The notes beneath the pieces are model-generated. The model searched no databases. It saw only the letters and a program-made list of their open reading frames with translations, and had not been told where the DNA came from. A program made the position numbers and the translations under genes. Below, piece by piece: positions 35,814 through 44,526 of a stretch of 64,000 nt of DNA. This stretch comes from JABHIE01 sp964584805 (GTDB lineage Bacteria > Planctomycetota > UBA1135). Location: contig CAZPAY010000007.1 of NCBI GenBank assembly GCA_964584805.1, forward strand, positions 42,326 to 106,325. The letters are read 5' to 3'. Every line of letters begins with the position of its first letter. Position 1 is the stretch's first letter.

Positions 35814-37421
35814 ATGGCTAAACAAATTCTCTTTCAAGACAAAGCGCGCGAAGCACTCTTCCGCGGTATCGAGACTCTCGAAAAGTCGGTTTCGGTAACA
35901 CTCGGCCCGGCCGGTCGCAATGTCATCCTTGAGCGCTCTTTCGGCGCCCCAACCGTCACCAAAGACGGCATCTCGGTCGCCAAAGAAATCGAGCTCGAAG
36001 ATCCATTCGAAAACATGGGCGCCAAGCTCGTGCGCGAAGTGGCTTCCAAGACCAACGACCAAGCTGGCGACGGCACCACAACCGCAACTGTTCTGGCCGC
36101 TGCAATGGTGCGTCAAGGTTTGCGCTATATGGCTGCTGGGGCTTCCCCCGCTCAATTGCGCAACGGTATCGACAAGGCTGTTGAAGCTGCGGTCGCACAA
36201 GTTGAGTCGCTTTCCAAAAAAGTTCGTGGCCGCGATGACATCGTAAAAGTCGGTTCTGTTTCGGCAAACCACGATACTGAAATCGGTGAACTTTTCGGCG
36301 AAGCCATGGAAAAGGCCGGTAATAAAGGTGTCATCACAGTAGAAGAAGCGCAAGGCATTGACACTTGGCTCGACTTCGTTGACGGCATGTCCATCGACAA
36401 AGGTTTCATCTCTCCTTATTTTGTGACGGATGGCGCCAAGATGACTTGCGAATACGATGACGCGCTCGTTTTGATTCACGAGAAAAAGATTTCCAATCTC
36501 CAGGAATTCCTGCCTGTGCTTGAAGCTGCTATGCAGTCTGGCAAGCCACTACTCATCATTGCCGAAGATGTCGACGCTGAGGCACTCGCTGCTTTGGTTG
36601 TCAACCGTTTACGCTCCGGTTTGAAAGTTGTTGCGATTAAAGCCCCTGGCTTTGGCGACCGCCGCAAAGCGATGCTTGCCGACTTGGCCGCACTGACTGG
36701 CGCAAATGCTGTATTCGAAGAAACCGGTGCGAAGCTTTCTGACGTCAAACTCGAAGACATGGGTTCGGTCAAAAAAGTCGTCATTGACAAAGAGCGCGCC
36801 ATCCTTATTGGTGGCAAAGGCAAGAAAAAGGCCATCAAAGACCGGATTGGCCAGATTGAGGCTTCTATCGCTCGCTCCAACTCCGACTACGACCGCGAAA
36901 AGCTCGAAGAGCGCCTCGCCAAGTTATCGGGTGGCGTCGCCATCGTTAAAGTCGGTGGTTCTACTGAAATGGAAATGAAAGAGCGCAAAGACCGCGTCGA
37001 AGATGCGCTGCACGCGACTCGTGCTGCAGTCGAAGAGGGCATTGTTGCTGGTGGCGGCACAACGCTTTTGCGTTGCATTGATGCCGTTGAGGCCGTCCGT
37101 GGCAAGGTCAAGGGCGACGCCAAGTTTGGCGTTGATTTGGTTGCAGCGGCACTCAAAGCCCCGACGGCCACTTTGGCAAGCAATGCCGGTCATGATGGCT
37201 CGGCTGTTGTGGAAGAAGTCCTCGACCGCAAAGGCTGGGTCGGCTTTGAAGCACTCGCTGGTGAATACACTGACCTCGGCCAAGCGGGCATCGTTGACCC
37301 AGCCAAAGTCGTGCGCGTGGCACTGCAAAACGCCGGCTCGATTGCGGGTCTGCTTTTGACGACCAACACTTTGGTCACAGATGTTCGCGACAACGAAATC
37401 GTTGCCGGTGCTGTTTCCTAG
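35814..37421 (+). CDS. groEL: Chaperonin GroEL, paralogue 2
   Basis: A 535-residue chaperonin. Typical sequence throughout: SVTLGPAGRNVILE, NDQAGDGTTTATVLA, VVAIKAPGFGDRRKAML and DALHATRAAVEEGIVAGGGTTLL. It is closer to standard GroEL than paralogue 1, but the C-terminus (VRDNEIVAGAVS) lacks the GGM-repeat tail. It starts 7 bases after groES and is followed by dnaJ 12 bases later, so the chaperone genes form one operon. Confidence 0.96.
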   Translation: MAKQILFQDKAREALFRGIETLEKSVSVTLGPAGRNVILERSFGAPTVTKDGISVAKEIELEDPFENMGAKLVREVASKTNDQAGDGTTTATVLAAAMVRQGLRYMAAGASPAQLRNGIDKAVEAAVAQVESLSKKVRGRDDIVKVGSVSANHDTEIGELFGEAMEKAGNKGVITVEEAQGIDTWLDFVDGMSIDKGFISPYFVTDGAKMTCEYDDALVLIHEKKISNLQEFLPVLEAAMQSGKPLLIIAEDVDAEALAALVVNRLRSGLKVVAIKAPGFGDRRKAMLADLAALTGANAVFEETGAKLSDVKLEDMGSVKKVVIDKERAILIGGKGKKKAIKDRIGQIEASIARSNSDYDREKLEERLAKLSGGVAIVKVGGSTEMEMKERKDRVEDALHATRAAVEEGIVAGGGTTLLRCIDAVEAVRGKVKGDAKFGVDLVAAALKAPTATLASNAGHDGSAVVEEVLDRKGWVGFEALAGEYTDLGQAGIVDPAKVVRVALQNAGSIAGLLLTTNTLVTDVRDNEIVAGAVS

Positions 37422-37433
37422 ATAGGTTCCCCG

Positions 37434-38540
37434 TTGTCTCAACGCGACTATTACGAAGTCCTCGGCGTCTCCCGCGATGCGGGTGGCGCCGAAATCAAAA
37501 GTGCTTATCGCAAACTTGCGATGAAGTACCACCCCGACCGCAATAAAGAAGAGGGTGCGGCTGACTCCTTCAAAGAGGCGACCGATGCTTACGGCATTTT
37601 GTCTGATTCTGAAAAGCGCCAACGCTATGACCAATTCGGCCATGCAGGCGTACAGAGCGGGCCAGGTGGCGGCGCGGGGTACAACCCGCAAGACATCTTC
37701 TCGCAGTTTGGAGACATTTTCGGTGGTGGTCGAGGTGGCGGCGCAGGCAGTATTTTTGAGCAACTTTTCGGCGGCGGCGGCGGAGGAAACCCCAACGGTC
37801 CACGCCAAGGTCGATCCCTACGCGCCGCTGTCGCAATTTCGCTTCAAGAAGTATTGAGCGGTGCCGAGCGCACCTTAAAACTGACACGCGAAGTTTCCTG
37901 TAAGTCCTGTAATGGCTCAGGCGGCGCACCCGGTTCAAAAGTACAAACCTGCTCCACTTGCGGCGGCCATGGGCAAGTGCAACAACAGCAGGGCTTCTTC
38001 GCCGTCCGTACTGCTTGCCCGGCTTGTCAAGGCGAGGGCCAGCGCATTACAAAACCATGTGGCTCGTGCCGCGGTCAAGGCCGTGAAAAAGCCAAAAATG
38101 AAATCACTGTCAAGATTCCTGCGGGTATCGAAGATGGCCAGCAAATTCGCGTGAGCGGCCAAGGTGAGGCCGGCTACAAGGGTGGCCCAGCGGGTGATTT
38201 ATTTGTCGAGGTGCAAGTGCGCCCCCAAGACGGTTTTCAGCGTGATGGGCGTGACCTCTACATCGAAGTCCCTGTCTCCTGGCCGGCAGCGACATTGGGT
38301 GACAAAATTGTCGTCCCAACGCTCGAAGGCGAGACGCGGCTTTCCATTCCGGCCGGCTCCCCCACGGGCAAATTGTTCCCACTTAAGGGTCATGGCCTTC
38401 CCAGCATTCGCGGCCGCGGACGCGGCGACTTACTGGTGCGCATTTGGATTGAAGTCCCAACCAAGCTAGGGCGCGAAGAAAAATCGATTGTAAAAAAACT
38501 GCACGAGATTGATCGTGCCCGAAAAGACGCGAGGAAATAG
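37434..38540 (+). CDS. dnaJ: Chaperone DnaJ
   Basis: Co-chaperone of DnaK. The 368-residue protein has the J domain (RDYYEVLGVSRDA and the HPD of KYHPDRNKEEG), a Gly-rich linker (PGGGAGYNPQDIFSQFGDIFGGG), four CxxCxGxG zinc-finger repeats (CKSCNGSG, CSTCGGHG, CPACQGEG, CGSCRGQG) and the C-terminal substrate domains. It begins with a TTG at 37434, with no better start in frame. The absence of dnaK nearby is notable. Confidence 0.95.
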   Translation: MSQRDYYEVLGVSRDAGGAEIKSAYRKLAMKYHPDRNKEEGAADSFKEATDAYGILSDSEKRQRYDQFGHAGVQSGPGGGAGYNPQDIFSQFGDIFGGGRGGGAGSIFEQLFGGGGGGNPNGPRQGRSLRAAVAISLQEVLSGAERTLKLTREVSCKSCNGSGGAPGSKVQTCSTCGGHGQVQQQQGFFAVRTACPACQGEGQRITKPCGSCRGQGREKAKNEITVKIPAGIEDGQQIRVSGQGEAGYKGGPAGDLFVEVQVRPQDGFQRDGRDLYIEVPVSWPAATLGDKIVVPTLEGETRLSIPAGSPTGKLFPLKGHGLPSIRGRGRGDLLVRIWIEVPTKLGREEKSIVKKLHEIDRARKDARK

Positions 38541-38542
38541 TA

Positions 38543-39133
38543 GTGGCAAAGAAAAACAAGAAAGACGCTAAAACAGAAGACGCAAAAACAAAAGAGGCTG
38601 GAGCTGAGACCGTCGTTGAGGCAACCGCCGAAGCCACCGAAGTTGAGGCGAAAGTAGAGCCTGTGCAAGACCTTGACTATTGGAAAGACAAGGCATTGCG
38701 TGCTCAAGCCGACAATCAAAACATGCGCCGACGTTTACAAGAAGATGTCGAAATGCGCACGCGATTGCGCCTTGAGGGCTTGCTAACCGAGTTGATTATG
38801 GTCGCCGATTTTCTTGATTCTGCCGTCGATCATGTGCCTGAAAAAATCACGGCTGCCGATGACAATGGTGCCTTCGCAATGGGTCTTGAAGCCATCCGCA
38901 CAGCTCTCGCTTCGACGATGCGCAACCACGGTCTTGCCGTTATCCAGCCTACGGCAAAAGACAAATTCGACCCTGAATTGCATGAAGCTCTCGAAACGAT
39001 CGAGCGTGATGACCTTGAGCAAGATGAGCTCGAATTAGTGCGTAAGGGTTTTCGGCTTGGCAAGCGCATTTTGCGGGCCGCTCAAGTCCGTGTCTTGCGC
39101 CCGAGCACAACGCCAGAGCAAGAGTCCGAGTAG
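38543..39133 (+). CDS. grpE: Nucleotide exchange factor GrpE
   Basis: Releases ADP from DnaK. A 196-residue protein with a low-complexity Lys/Glu/Ala N-terminus, the long coiled-coil (YWKDKALRAQADNQNMRRRLQ) and the C-terminal beta domain (KGFRLGKRILRAAQVRV). Start GTG at 38543 follows dnaJ by 2 bases. Its stop TAG (39131-39133) shares a base with the GTG start of the FmdB-type gene, so translation is likely coupled. Confidence 0.92.
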   Translation: MAKKNKKDAKTEDAKTKEAGAETVVEATAEATEVEAKVEPVQDLDYWKDKALRAQADNQNMRRRLQEDVEMRTRLRLEGLLTELIMVADFLDSAVDHVPEKITAADDNGAFAMGLEAIRTALASTMRNHGLAVIQPTAKDKFDPELHEALETIERDDLEQDELELVRKGFRLGKRILRAAQVRVLRPSTTPEQESE

Positions 39134-39390
39134 TGCCCCACTACGACTACCAATGCACCGCTTGCACCCACCTCTTTGAGGTGATGCAAAAAATGTCAGA
39201 TAACAAACTTGTTGATTGCCCCGAATGTGGCAAGCCCAAGTTAGAGCGGCTGCTTGGCGGCGGTGGCGCGGGCTTCGTTTTAAAAGGCGAGGGCTTTTAC
39301 CAAAACGACTACGGCTCAGGCAGCTCCACGGTCGGGCATTCGGCCAACAAACGCACTGGCGGCGATTCTGGGCCATCCGGCGGTGGCTGA
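39133..39390 (+). CDS. FmdB-family zinc-ribbon protein (reading frame ends at TGA; see possible selenocysteine)
   Basis: An 85-residue protein with the FmdB signature: MPHYDYQCTACTHLFEVMQ (CxxC) and CPECGKPKLERLL (CxxC), followed by the GFYQNDY box and a Gly/Ser-rich tail. FmdB-type proteins are thought to be regulators, but biochemical data are scarce. The GTG start overlaps the grpE stop by 1 base. After GGG the frame meets a TGA but continues in frame for eight codons (GVGGGCSH) to a TAA. Because the family often ends in a Gly-rich Cys motif, and selB is present, the TGA may encode Sec. Confidence 0.9.
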   Translation: MPHYDYQCTACTHLFEVMQKMSDNKLVDCPECGKPKLERLLGGGGAGFVLKGEGFYQNDYGSGSSTVGHSANKRTGGDSGPSGGG

Positions 39391-39417
39391 GGTGTCGGGG
39401 GCGGCTGCTCCCACTAA
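39388..39417 (+). other. Possible UGA-Sec codon with SECIS-like hairpin and C-terminal extension of FmdB gene
   Basis: The TGA at 39388 is followed in frame by Gly-Val-Gly-Gly-Gly-Cys-Ser-His and TAA at 39415. A perfect six-pair stem GGGGGC/GCTCCC (39397-39402, 39407-39412) carries a GGCT loop whose first bases are G, as in bacterial SECIS elements. It can be lengthened by T395-A413 and G394-C414 with one bulge. The loop lies 12 bases after the TGA, a little closer than the usual 16 or more. Confidence 0.5.
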
Positions 39418-39438
39418 CGCGCGTGCCGCGTTATTTTG
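39415..39438 (+). terminator. Rho-independent terminator of the groEL-fmdB operon
   Basis: TAACGCG (39415-39421) and CGCGTTA (39427-39433) form a perfect 7-pair stem with loop CGTGC, followed by TTTTGCT. It begins inside the TAA that would end the extended FmdB frame, and 25 bases after the TGA. Confidence 0.7.
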
Positions 39439-39482
39439 CTGAGTGAATGAACCTCGGCTCGACATTAGGATGGGCATGAGAC

Positions 39483-41144
39483 ATGCGCACCCCAAACCCC
39501 ACCCTCTTCCTAGCTTTATTGTGCGCAATATCTGCGCTTAGCCCCCCTTCTTATGGTCAAAAGTCTGGCCGCAAGAAATACGAAGATCACGAAAGTGGGT
39601 TCTTGTTTAAACCACTTCTCGACTTCGAGACTCGTGCACTATCAAGCCAAGAGCAGGCAACTGGGGTCGTCTTACATCAATGGTGCACCGACGGCATTCC
39701 AATCAAAACGCCATCCGGAAACCCAGCCACGGCACATGCTGAACTTTATGTTGTGCGCGTGAAACACCCCGAAGCCGAAGCCAGCTCGACCTCGGGTTTG
39801 CGTAGTCGGCTTGGGGCGAAGAAAGCAGAAGTGATTGGGCCGTCGACGCTCATCCCCGGTTTATTCCACGAAGGCGTGCGCGATTTTGAGCCAACTGCAC
39901 TTAAGTCCAAGGAGAAAAAAATAGGCAAACTCAAAGCGCGTAATGATCTTTACTCCACTTATTTTGTCGAGACGTCGACAACTCAGATGGATGTGGTTTT
40001 TGACACTTGGGCCTTCCCCCTCCCCAAACATGACATCGTTTTCATCTGGAGGGTGCCAGAACAATTCCACAAAAAATGGGCGAAAGCAATCGGCAAGTCA
40101 ATGAAATCCTTCAAACCCTTGCTTGAGGTCATTGAGGAAAAGGAACACAAAAAAGGTAGTAAAGAATACGAAGCCGCTTGGAGAGAAGTAAAGAAAGAGT
40201 GTGATGAAAAAATCGGCTGGTCACTACTCGAGATCCCCTCGCGGGACTGGATTTTCCTGTCAGCAGAAGGCGATGCCAAGCGCGTCGAAGATCTCCAATT
40301 GCGCCTTGAGGCTCTTCATTCTCTCTTTGAAGAGGATTTGCCCCCTAAAGAAAAGAATCGCGCTCCGCTCAAAGTACGGTTGATGACTCATGAAGAGGAT
40401 TTCCAAAACCGAATTGAATCTGCCGACAACAGTGAACTCACTGCTTGGTATGACCGCGAGCGTCAAGAACTCATTATCTTTACTCCCGAGACAGGTGAAT
40501 CCGCTGATGCCTACCTCAACCGCGCCGCAACGCGCATGTGGTTCGCGGAAAAGATGGATCACTGCGAGTTCCTCCCCTGGTTTTCCGAAGGGCATGTAGA
40601 GTACTACACCGCGCTCAAATGGGAGAAAAAGGCACTCGTCCCGACGACTGACTCTTTAGATGATTTTGACTTCGGCCCCCTCTTGCAAGACATCGTACGG
40701 AAGGGGATTGCACAACCCATTGAAGAACACATTCGGATGCAAAACGAATTATGGCTTGAGCAGAATGACCTTCTCGACGAGCGTGCAGCTGCCGTCCAAT
40801 CTTGGGCAATCGTTGCTTTTTTAAGGTCGGGCGCAAACAAAAAGACCATACCGAAATGGGATGCGAATTGGGCAAAAATCTTACCCGGCTACTTAAGCAC
40901 GATGCAAAAGGCACATATCAAAGCTGCGGAAGATGCCCGCGCCGAAATACTTGCAGAAATCAACAATTTCAAAAGTGCCGGCAACGCTGTGCCGGAAGAT
41001 TTGATTCGAAATCTACGCATCATCGACATCCCTAGACAAACGCAACTTGGCTTATGGAGCCGAGCACACCAAGCCACCTTTAGCTATATCGATATCGCCG
41101 CCTTGGAGAGCGCGTGGTTAAAGTGGGTTAAAACAGTGAATTAA
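39483..41144 (+). CDS. Secreted protein, peptidase MA-like with degenerate active site
   Basis: A 553-residue protein with a signal peptide (MRTPNPTLFLALLCAISALSP, cleavage near YGQ). The region at about residues 300-400 has the layout of DUF1570/peptidase MA-like gluzincins: a strand with a DEED-like motif, then NRAATRMWFAEK where active enzymes have HExxH, then WFSEGHVEYYTA like the conserved WxxEGxAEY. The catalytic His residues are missing, so it is probably not a peptidase. The N-terminal ~280 residues match nothing I recognise. Confidence 0.6.
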   Translation: MRTPNPTLFLALLCAISALSPPSYGQKSGRKKYEDHESGFLFKPLLDFETRALSSQEQATGVVLHQWCTDGIPIKTPSGNPATAHAELYVVRVKHPEAEASSTSGLRSRLGAKKAEVIGPSTLIPGLFHEGVRDFEPTALKSKEKKIGKLKARNDLYSTYFVETSTTQMDVVFDTWAFPLPKHDIVFIWRVPEQFHKKWAKAIGKSMKSFKPLLEVIEEKEHKKGSKEYEAAWREVKKECDEKIGWSLLEIPSRDWIFLSAEGDAKRVEDLQLRLEALHSLFEEDLPPKEKNRAPLKVRLMTHEEDFQNRIESADNSELTAWYDRERQELIIFTPETGESADAYLNRAATRMWFAEKMDHCEFLPWFSEGHVEYYTALKWEKKALVPTTDSLDDFDFGPLLQDIVRKGIAQPIEEHIRMQNELWLEQNDLLDERAAAVQSWAIVAFLRSGANKKTIPKWDANWAKILPGYLSTMQKAHIKAAEDARAEILAEINNFKSAGNAVPEDLIRNLRIIDIPRQTQLGLWSRAHQATFSYIDIAALESAWLKWVKTVN

Positions 41145-41171
41145 GGATCAATCCAGGTGCTTTGGCAAAGT

Positions 41172-41924
41172 TCAGCCACCTCGATTCCCAGCACCTTCTC
41201 GGTCAGACCAGCCCATCAATTTACGAGTAACAAACCAATACACGCGCTTGCCTGTCATGCGCCAAAAGCGGGCTGGAAAACTGGGCGAGCTCAAAATCTG
41301 AATCTCACGCTGCGTCAATGCTTCCCGACAATAAGTGCGCTTGTGCTTAAGCAAGTGCCGAATGTCTTCCCTCGCCATCATTCGGAACAGGCGAGTGCGT
41401 TTGCGAAACACGCGCGCTAATTGGAAGTCGAGCAACCCAGGGCGGCCATCTGTCAACACCAGCCAATTGGGCTCTTTGGCTAAGTCATTATGCGCAATTC
41501 CAGCACGATGGAATTGACACAACAACCGAAAGGCTTCAGCAAAGTATCGAGGGTCATTCGGCCGTGCGACCTGCATCGGCTCACCCGAGACCCAAGTGCG
41601 CACGAGTTGATCCCGATTAAAGGCCAGCAATCCACCGATAGAATCTTCCCAAAGACGCTGACAATCAGGATTGTCTTGGCGCTGCGACTTGTAGATACCC
41701 CAAGCTTGAAAAGCCTTCGCCTCTCGACGAGCCAAAGAGCGCGCAACCGGCCGTGCCCACCAAGGAGCCGCACGCAAATCACGCCGTACGCATGGGTATT
41801 CGCCGCCCTCGCCGATAGAATGACCTCGTTCGACGCAGCCAAAGCAATCCGCCTTCAAGAGCATTTCGCTCACAAAGGTATCCATGGCTTTCATTGGCTC
41901 AGGGCCGTCCGGCAAAGGGCGCAT
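41172..41924 (-). CDS. LPS-kinase/RIO1-like protein kinase-fold protein
   Basis: A 250-residue protein of the kinase-like fold. The catalytic loop GIAHNDLAKEPNWLVLTDGRPGLLDFQLA gives the HxDL..N and DFxxA motifs of RIO1/Kdo-kinase-type enzymes such as WaaP, KdkA and InaA. The N-terminus has a conserved Cys-rich stretch (ADCFGCVERG). It lies near lpxB, so a role in core lipopolysaccharide phosphorylation is plausible. It converges with the 39483 gene and diverges from the SUMF gene, with only 6 bases between starts. Confidence 0.7.
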   Translation of the reverse strand: MRPLPDGPEPMKAMDTFVSEMLLKADCFGCVERGHSIGEGGEYPCVRRDLRAAPWWARPVARSLARREAKAFQAWGIYKSQRQDNPDCQRLWEDSIGGLLAFNRDQLVRTWVSGEPMQVARPNDPRYFAEAFRLLCQFHRAGIAHNDLAKEPNWLVLTDGRPGLLDFQLARVFRKRTRLFRMMAREDIRHLLKHKRTYCREALTQREIQILSSPSFPARFWRMTGKRVYWFVTRKLMGWSDREGAGNRGG

Positions 41925-41930
41925 GGCAGA

Positions 41931-43157
41931 ATGCTAACAACAAGTCTTCTCCTTCTCGTATTTTCCGAAGTGATTCCTTCGGACGCGATACCTCATGCCC
42001 CAAGTTTCGCCGCCCTTGCAAACTTCTCAACACCCCGAACCACACCGTCCTGCCAAGACGCTCAAGAGCGTAAAGAAAGGCGCGCCCGTAATAGGCTCAC
42101 GGAAGCCACCGAAGCGAGAGACACAGCCTACCTCGCTCTGAGCTCCCTCTACTCCGCCTGTGAAGCTTGGCTGGAATCCGACGGAATCACCAACCCACCA
42201 GGCCCGCTTCTAGCCTGGCTCGCCACGGAAGGTTTAGCTACATCCAAAACCGCTGACCAACGACTTCACGCTCTTGCCGCTGGCGACTTCCACCTCCTTT
42301 GGAATTCATCTCTCTACTCACTCTCTGAAGAGGCAAAAAAATATCAGCTCTCCGTCAAGGCACTTGAGCGAGCATTTCTGGCGTTGGAAAAGATTCGGCA
42401 TCCGCGACGATTTGAGCGAGGCTTTGAAGACACTCCTCCGGGCATGGTGCTCATCCCAGGTGAACGCTACGAGTTGGGGCCCGGCACCGGCTGGGTTCTA
42501 ACCCACCCCAAATGGGAATCCAGCCACATCGAGCGGGTGCGCCCTTTTTATATTGACAAGAATGAAGTCACATGCGGTGAATATCTAAAATTCCTTCTCG
42601 CTCAACCGCCGGCTTTGCGGCTGCAACATCTTCCGCTCAAATGGCAACTAAGCCAAGAAGACCAACCTATTTACCCCCCAGGCGCGGGTTCTTTTGCAGT
42701 CCGGGGAGTCACTTGGATTTCCGCATCCCATTTTGCCGAATGGGCAGGCAAACGCCTACCGACTGAAATGGAATGGGAAGTGGCCGCAGCAGGTCTCGAA
42801 AAGCGGCGCTATCCGCTGGGAAATAGTTTCTCCGCTGCAAAGATCAATTGCCGCGCTTTCGGGGCTCATGGACCTGGAAGTTCGTCCGATTTCCCAGAAG
42901 ATCGCACGCCTCTCGGCATTGCATGCATGAGCGGCAATGTTCGAGAATGGACGGCCGATTTGTATGAAGAACCCACGGGCGGTGCGGGTCGTGCAAAGGA
43001 AGTTCGCCAAGTTGAAGCCGGCACCATGGCCATCGTGAGGGGCGGTTCTTTCCTCGACAAGCCGAACCAATGCGCCAGCACCTACCGCTGGACTTACCCC
43101 GCACTCGATGCACGCCTTGAGCATGTTGGCTTCCGCTGCGCCTCCCGGGCGAAATGA
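41931..43157 (+). CDS. Secreted SUMF1/formylglycine-generating-enzyme-type domain protein
   Basis: A 408-residue protein. The start at 41931 gives a signal peptide (MLTTSLLLLVFSEVIPSDA); the open frame extends back into the opposing kinase gene and is rejected. Residues ~165-405 form a FGE-sulfatase domain: PPGMVLIPGERYELGPG, YIDKNEVTCGEYLKFL, LPTEMEWEVAAAG, GNVREWTADLYEE and RGGSFLDKPNQCASTYR...GFRC. The paired catalytic Cys of true formylglycine-generating enzymes is not seen, so it is a non-catalytic or different member. Confidence 0.78.
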   Translation: MLTTSLLLLVFSEVIPSDAIPHAPSFAALANFSTPRTTPSCQDAQERKERRARNRLTEATEARDTAYLALSSLYSACEAWLESDGITNPPGPLLAWLATEGLATSKTADQRLHALAAGDFHLLWNSSLYSLSEEAKKYQLSVKALERAFLALEKIRHPRRFERGFEDTPPGMVLIPGERYELGPGTGWVLTHPKWESSHIERVRPFYIDKNEVTCGEYLKFLLAQPPALRLQHLPLKWQLSQEDQPIYPPGAGSFAVRGVTWISASHFAEWAGKRLPTEMEWEVAAAGLEKRRYPLGNSFSAAKINCRAFGAHGPGSSSDFPEDRTPLGIACMSGNVREWTADLYEEPTGGAGRAKEVRQVEAGTMAIVRGGSFLDKPNQCASTYRWTYPALDARLEHVGFRCASRAK

Positions 43158-43173
43158 GAGGCCTTTTCATTTG

Positions 43174-44526
43174 ATGCCCCTCCTCACCACGCTACGCGAA
43201 TTCATCTCCGCGATATTCGATTTAGTTTTGGGAATTCCGAGGCAAGCACTTGCGCTCGCACAACGAAAGAATCGACTGGCCGAATTCATTTCATTGCAAA
43301 GAGTCGTGCCGCCTGATTGGGAAAAGGCCTCTTCAACAAGCCCTCCCCCTGTCGGCAATTCCCCTGCGACAGCACCAGCGAGCACTCCAATTCGCAAGTT
43401 ACTCCTTTCCTGCGGTGATGCCAGTGGCGAAGCGCACGCCATGCGTTTGTTGAATCAACTCGAGCCGCGCCACCCAAGAATGCAGGTCACTGGTTTTGGC
43501 AGCAAAGCCCTCGCCGCGCGCGGCATGAGTGTCTGGGAGCCACTCGCCGACTTGAATGTGATGGGTTTTAAAGATGTCTTGGCTCGACTGCCACTCTTCT
43601 TTAAGTGTGTTTATCAATTCGCCAAAGCACTCCAAACGGATAAGCCTGATGTCGTGGTCTTAATCGACTACCCCGGCTTAAATCGCCATTTGCTACGCAT
43701 GGCCAGCCGAGCGGGCGTGCCTGTAGTGGATTACATCGCACCCCAACTTTGGGCGTGGGCGCCTTGGCGTGTACACGATTTCAAAAAGGCCGACAAGTTG
43801 CTGACGATTCTGCCCTTTGAAGCAGATTGGTATCAACGACGCAACGCGCAACCCGAATACATCGGTCACCCACTCGGCGACGGGCTTGAGGCCGCTGCCG
43901 CACTCGAAAAAGGCGCTCCCGTACTTGACCCAGAATTCACTTGGGTAGGTATTTTGCCCGGCAGTCGACGACGCGAAATCCGCAACAACCTCCCGCTACT
44001 CGTCAAAGCGGCGGAAGCCCTGCGCGCACGAAATCCAAAAGTACGCTTTGTCATCCCGCATCTTCGCGATGAGGCATGGGGATGGATGGCAGAAACTTTG
44101 AGCCAAGCCAAACTGCCTGATGATGAGCAAATCCTGAAAGCACCGGGTTGCTTCCATAAGCTTTTGCCGCAACTTCAAGCGGCATGGGTGACATCCGGCA
44201 CCGCCGTTTTAGAAACCGCCGCTCATCGCGTGCCACCCGTTTTGGTTTATCACATCCCAAGCGCCTTCACGACTTGGATGTATCGCAAGATGCTGGCCGT
44301 CCCTTTTGTGGGCGGATTGAACCTCCTCACCGGTGAATCCGTTTGCCCTGAGCATCTCGGAGCCGACATCGACCCCGAGCAGCTTGCTCACGATTTGGCC
44401 GAACGACTCGGCGGCCCGCGCCGCGAGAAAGTCATCCAAATCATTGAAACTTGGCACCATGCTTTTGCCACCCCTGGGCCTGCCGCGCGCGCGGCGCGGG
44501 CCATTGAATCCGTTCTGAAATCATGA
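43174..44526 (+). CDS. lpxB: Lipid-A-disaccharide synthase
   Basis: Condenses UDP-2,3-diacylglucosamine and lipid X to the lipid A disaccharide; acts at the inner membrane. The core from residue ~75 has KLLLSCGDASGEAHAMRLL, VVLIDYPGLNRHLL, DYIAPQLWAWAPWRV, GHPLGD and LPGSRRREI. The first ~70 residues are an extra segment that includes an amphipathic/hydrophobic start (TTLREFISAIFDLVLG). ATG at 43174 is chosen because the frame further up overlaps the preceding gene. The stop overlaps the next start (ATGA). Confidence 0.95.
   Translation: MPLLTTLREFISAIFDLVLGIPRQALALAQRKNRLAEFISLQRVVPPDWEKASSTSPPPVGNSPATAPASTPIRKLLLSCGDASGEAHAMRLLNQLEPRHPRMQVTGFGSKALAARGMSVWEPLADLNVMGFKDVLARLPLFFKCVYQFAKALQTDKPDVVVLIDYPGLNRHLLRMASRAGVPVVDYIAPQLWAWAPWRVHDFKKADKLLTILPFEADWYQRRNAQPEYIGHPLGDGLEAAAALEKGAPVLDPEFTWVGILPGSRRREIRNNLPLLVKAAEALRARNPKVRFVIPHLRDEAWGWMAETLSQAKLPDDEQILKAPGCFHKLLPQLQAAWVTSGTAVLETAAHRVPPVLVYHIPSAFTTWMYRKMLAVPFVGGLNLLTGESVCPEHLGADIDPEQLAHDLAERLGGPRREKVIQIIETWHHAFATPGPAARAARAIESVLKS

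Noticed and set aside
37735..37800. Gly-rich repeat stretch in dnaJ as a separate repeat element
   Set aside because: It is the normal Gly/Phe-rich linker of DnaJ encoded by Gly codons.
41490..41930. 147-codon upstream extension of the SUMF-domain gene
   Set aside because: It lies entirely over the opposing kinase-like gene, has no family similarity, and the start at 41931 gives a clear signal peptide.
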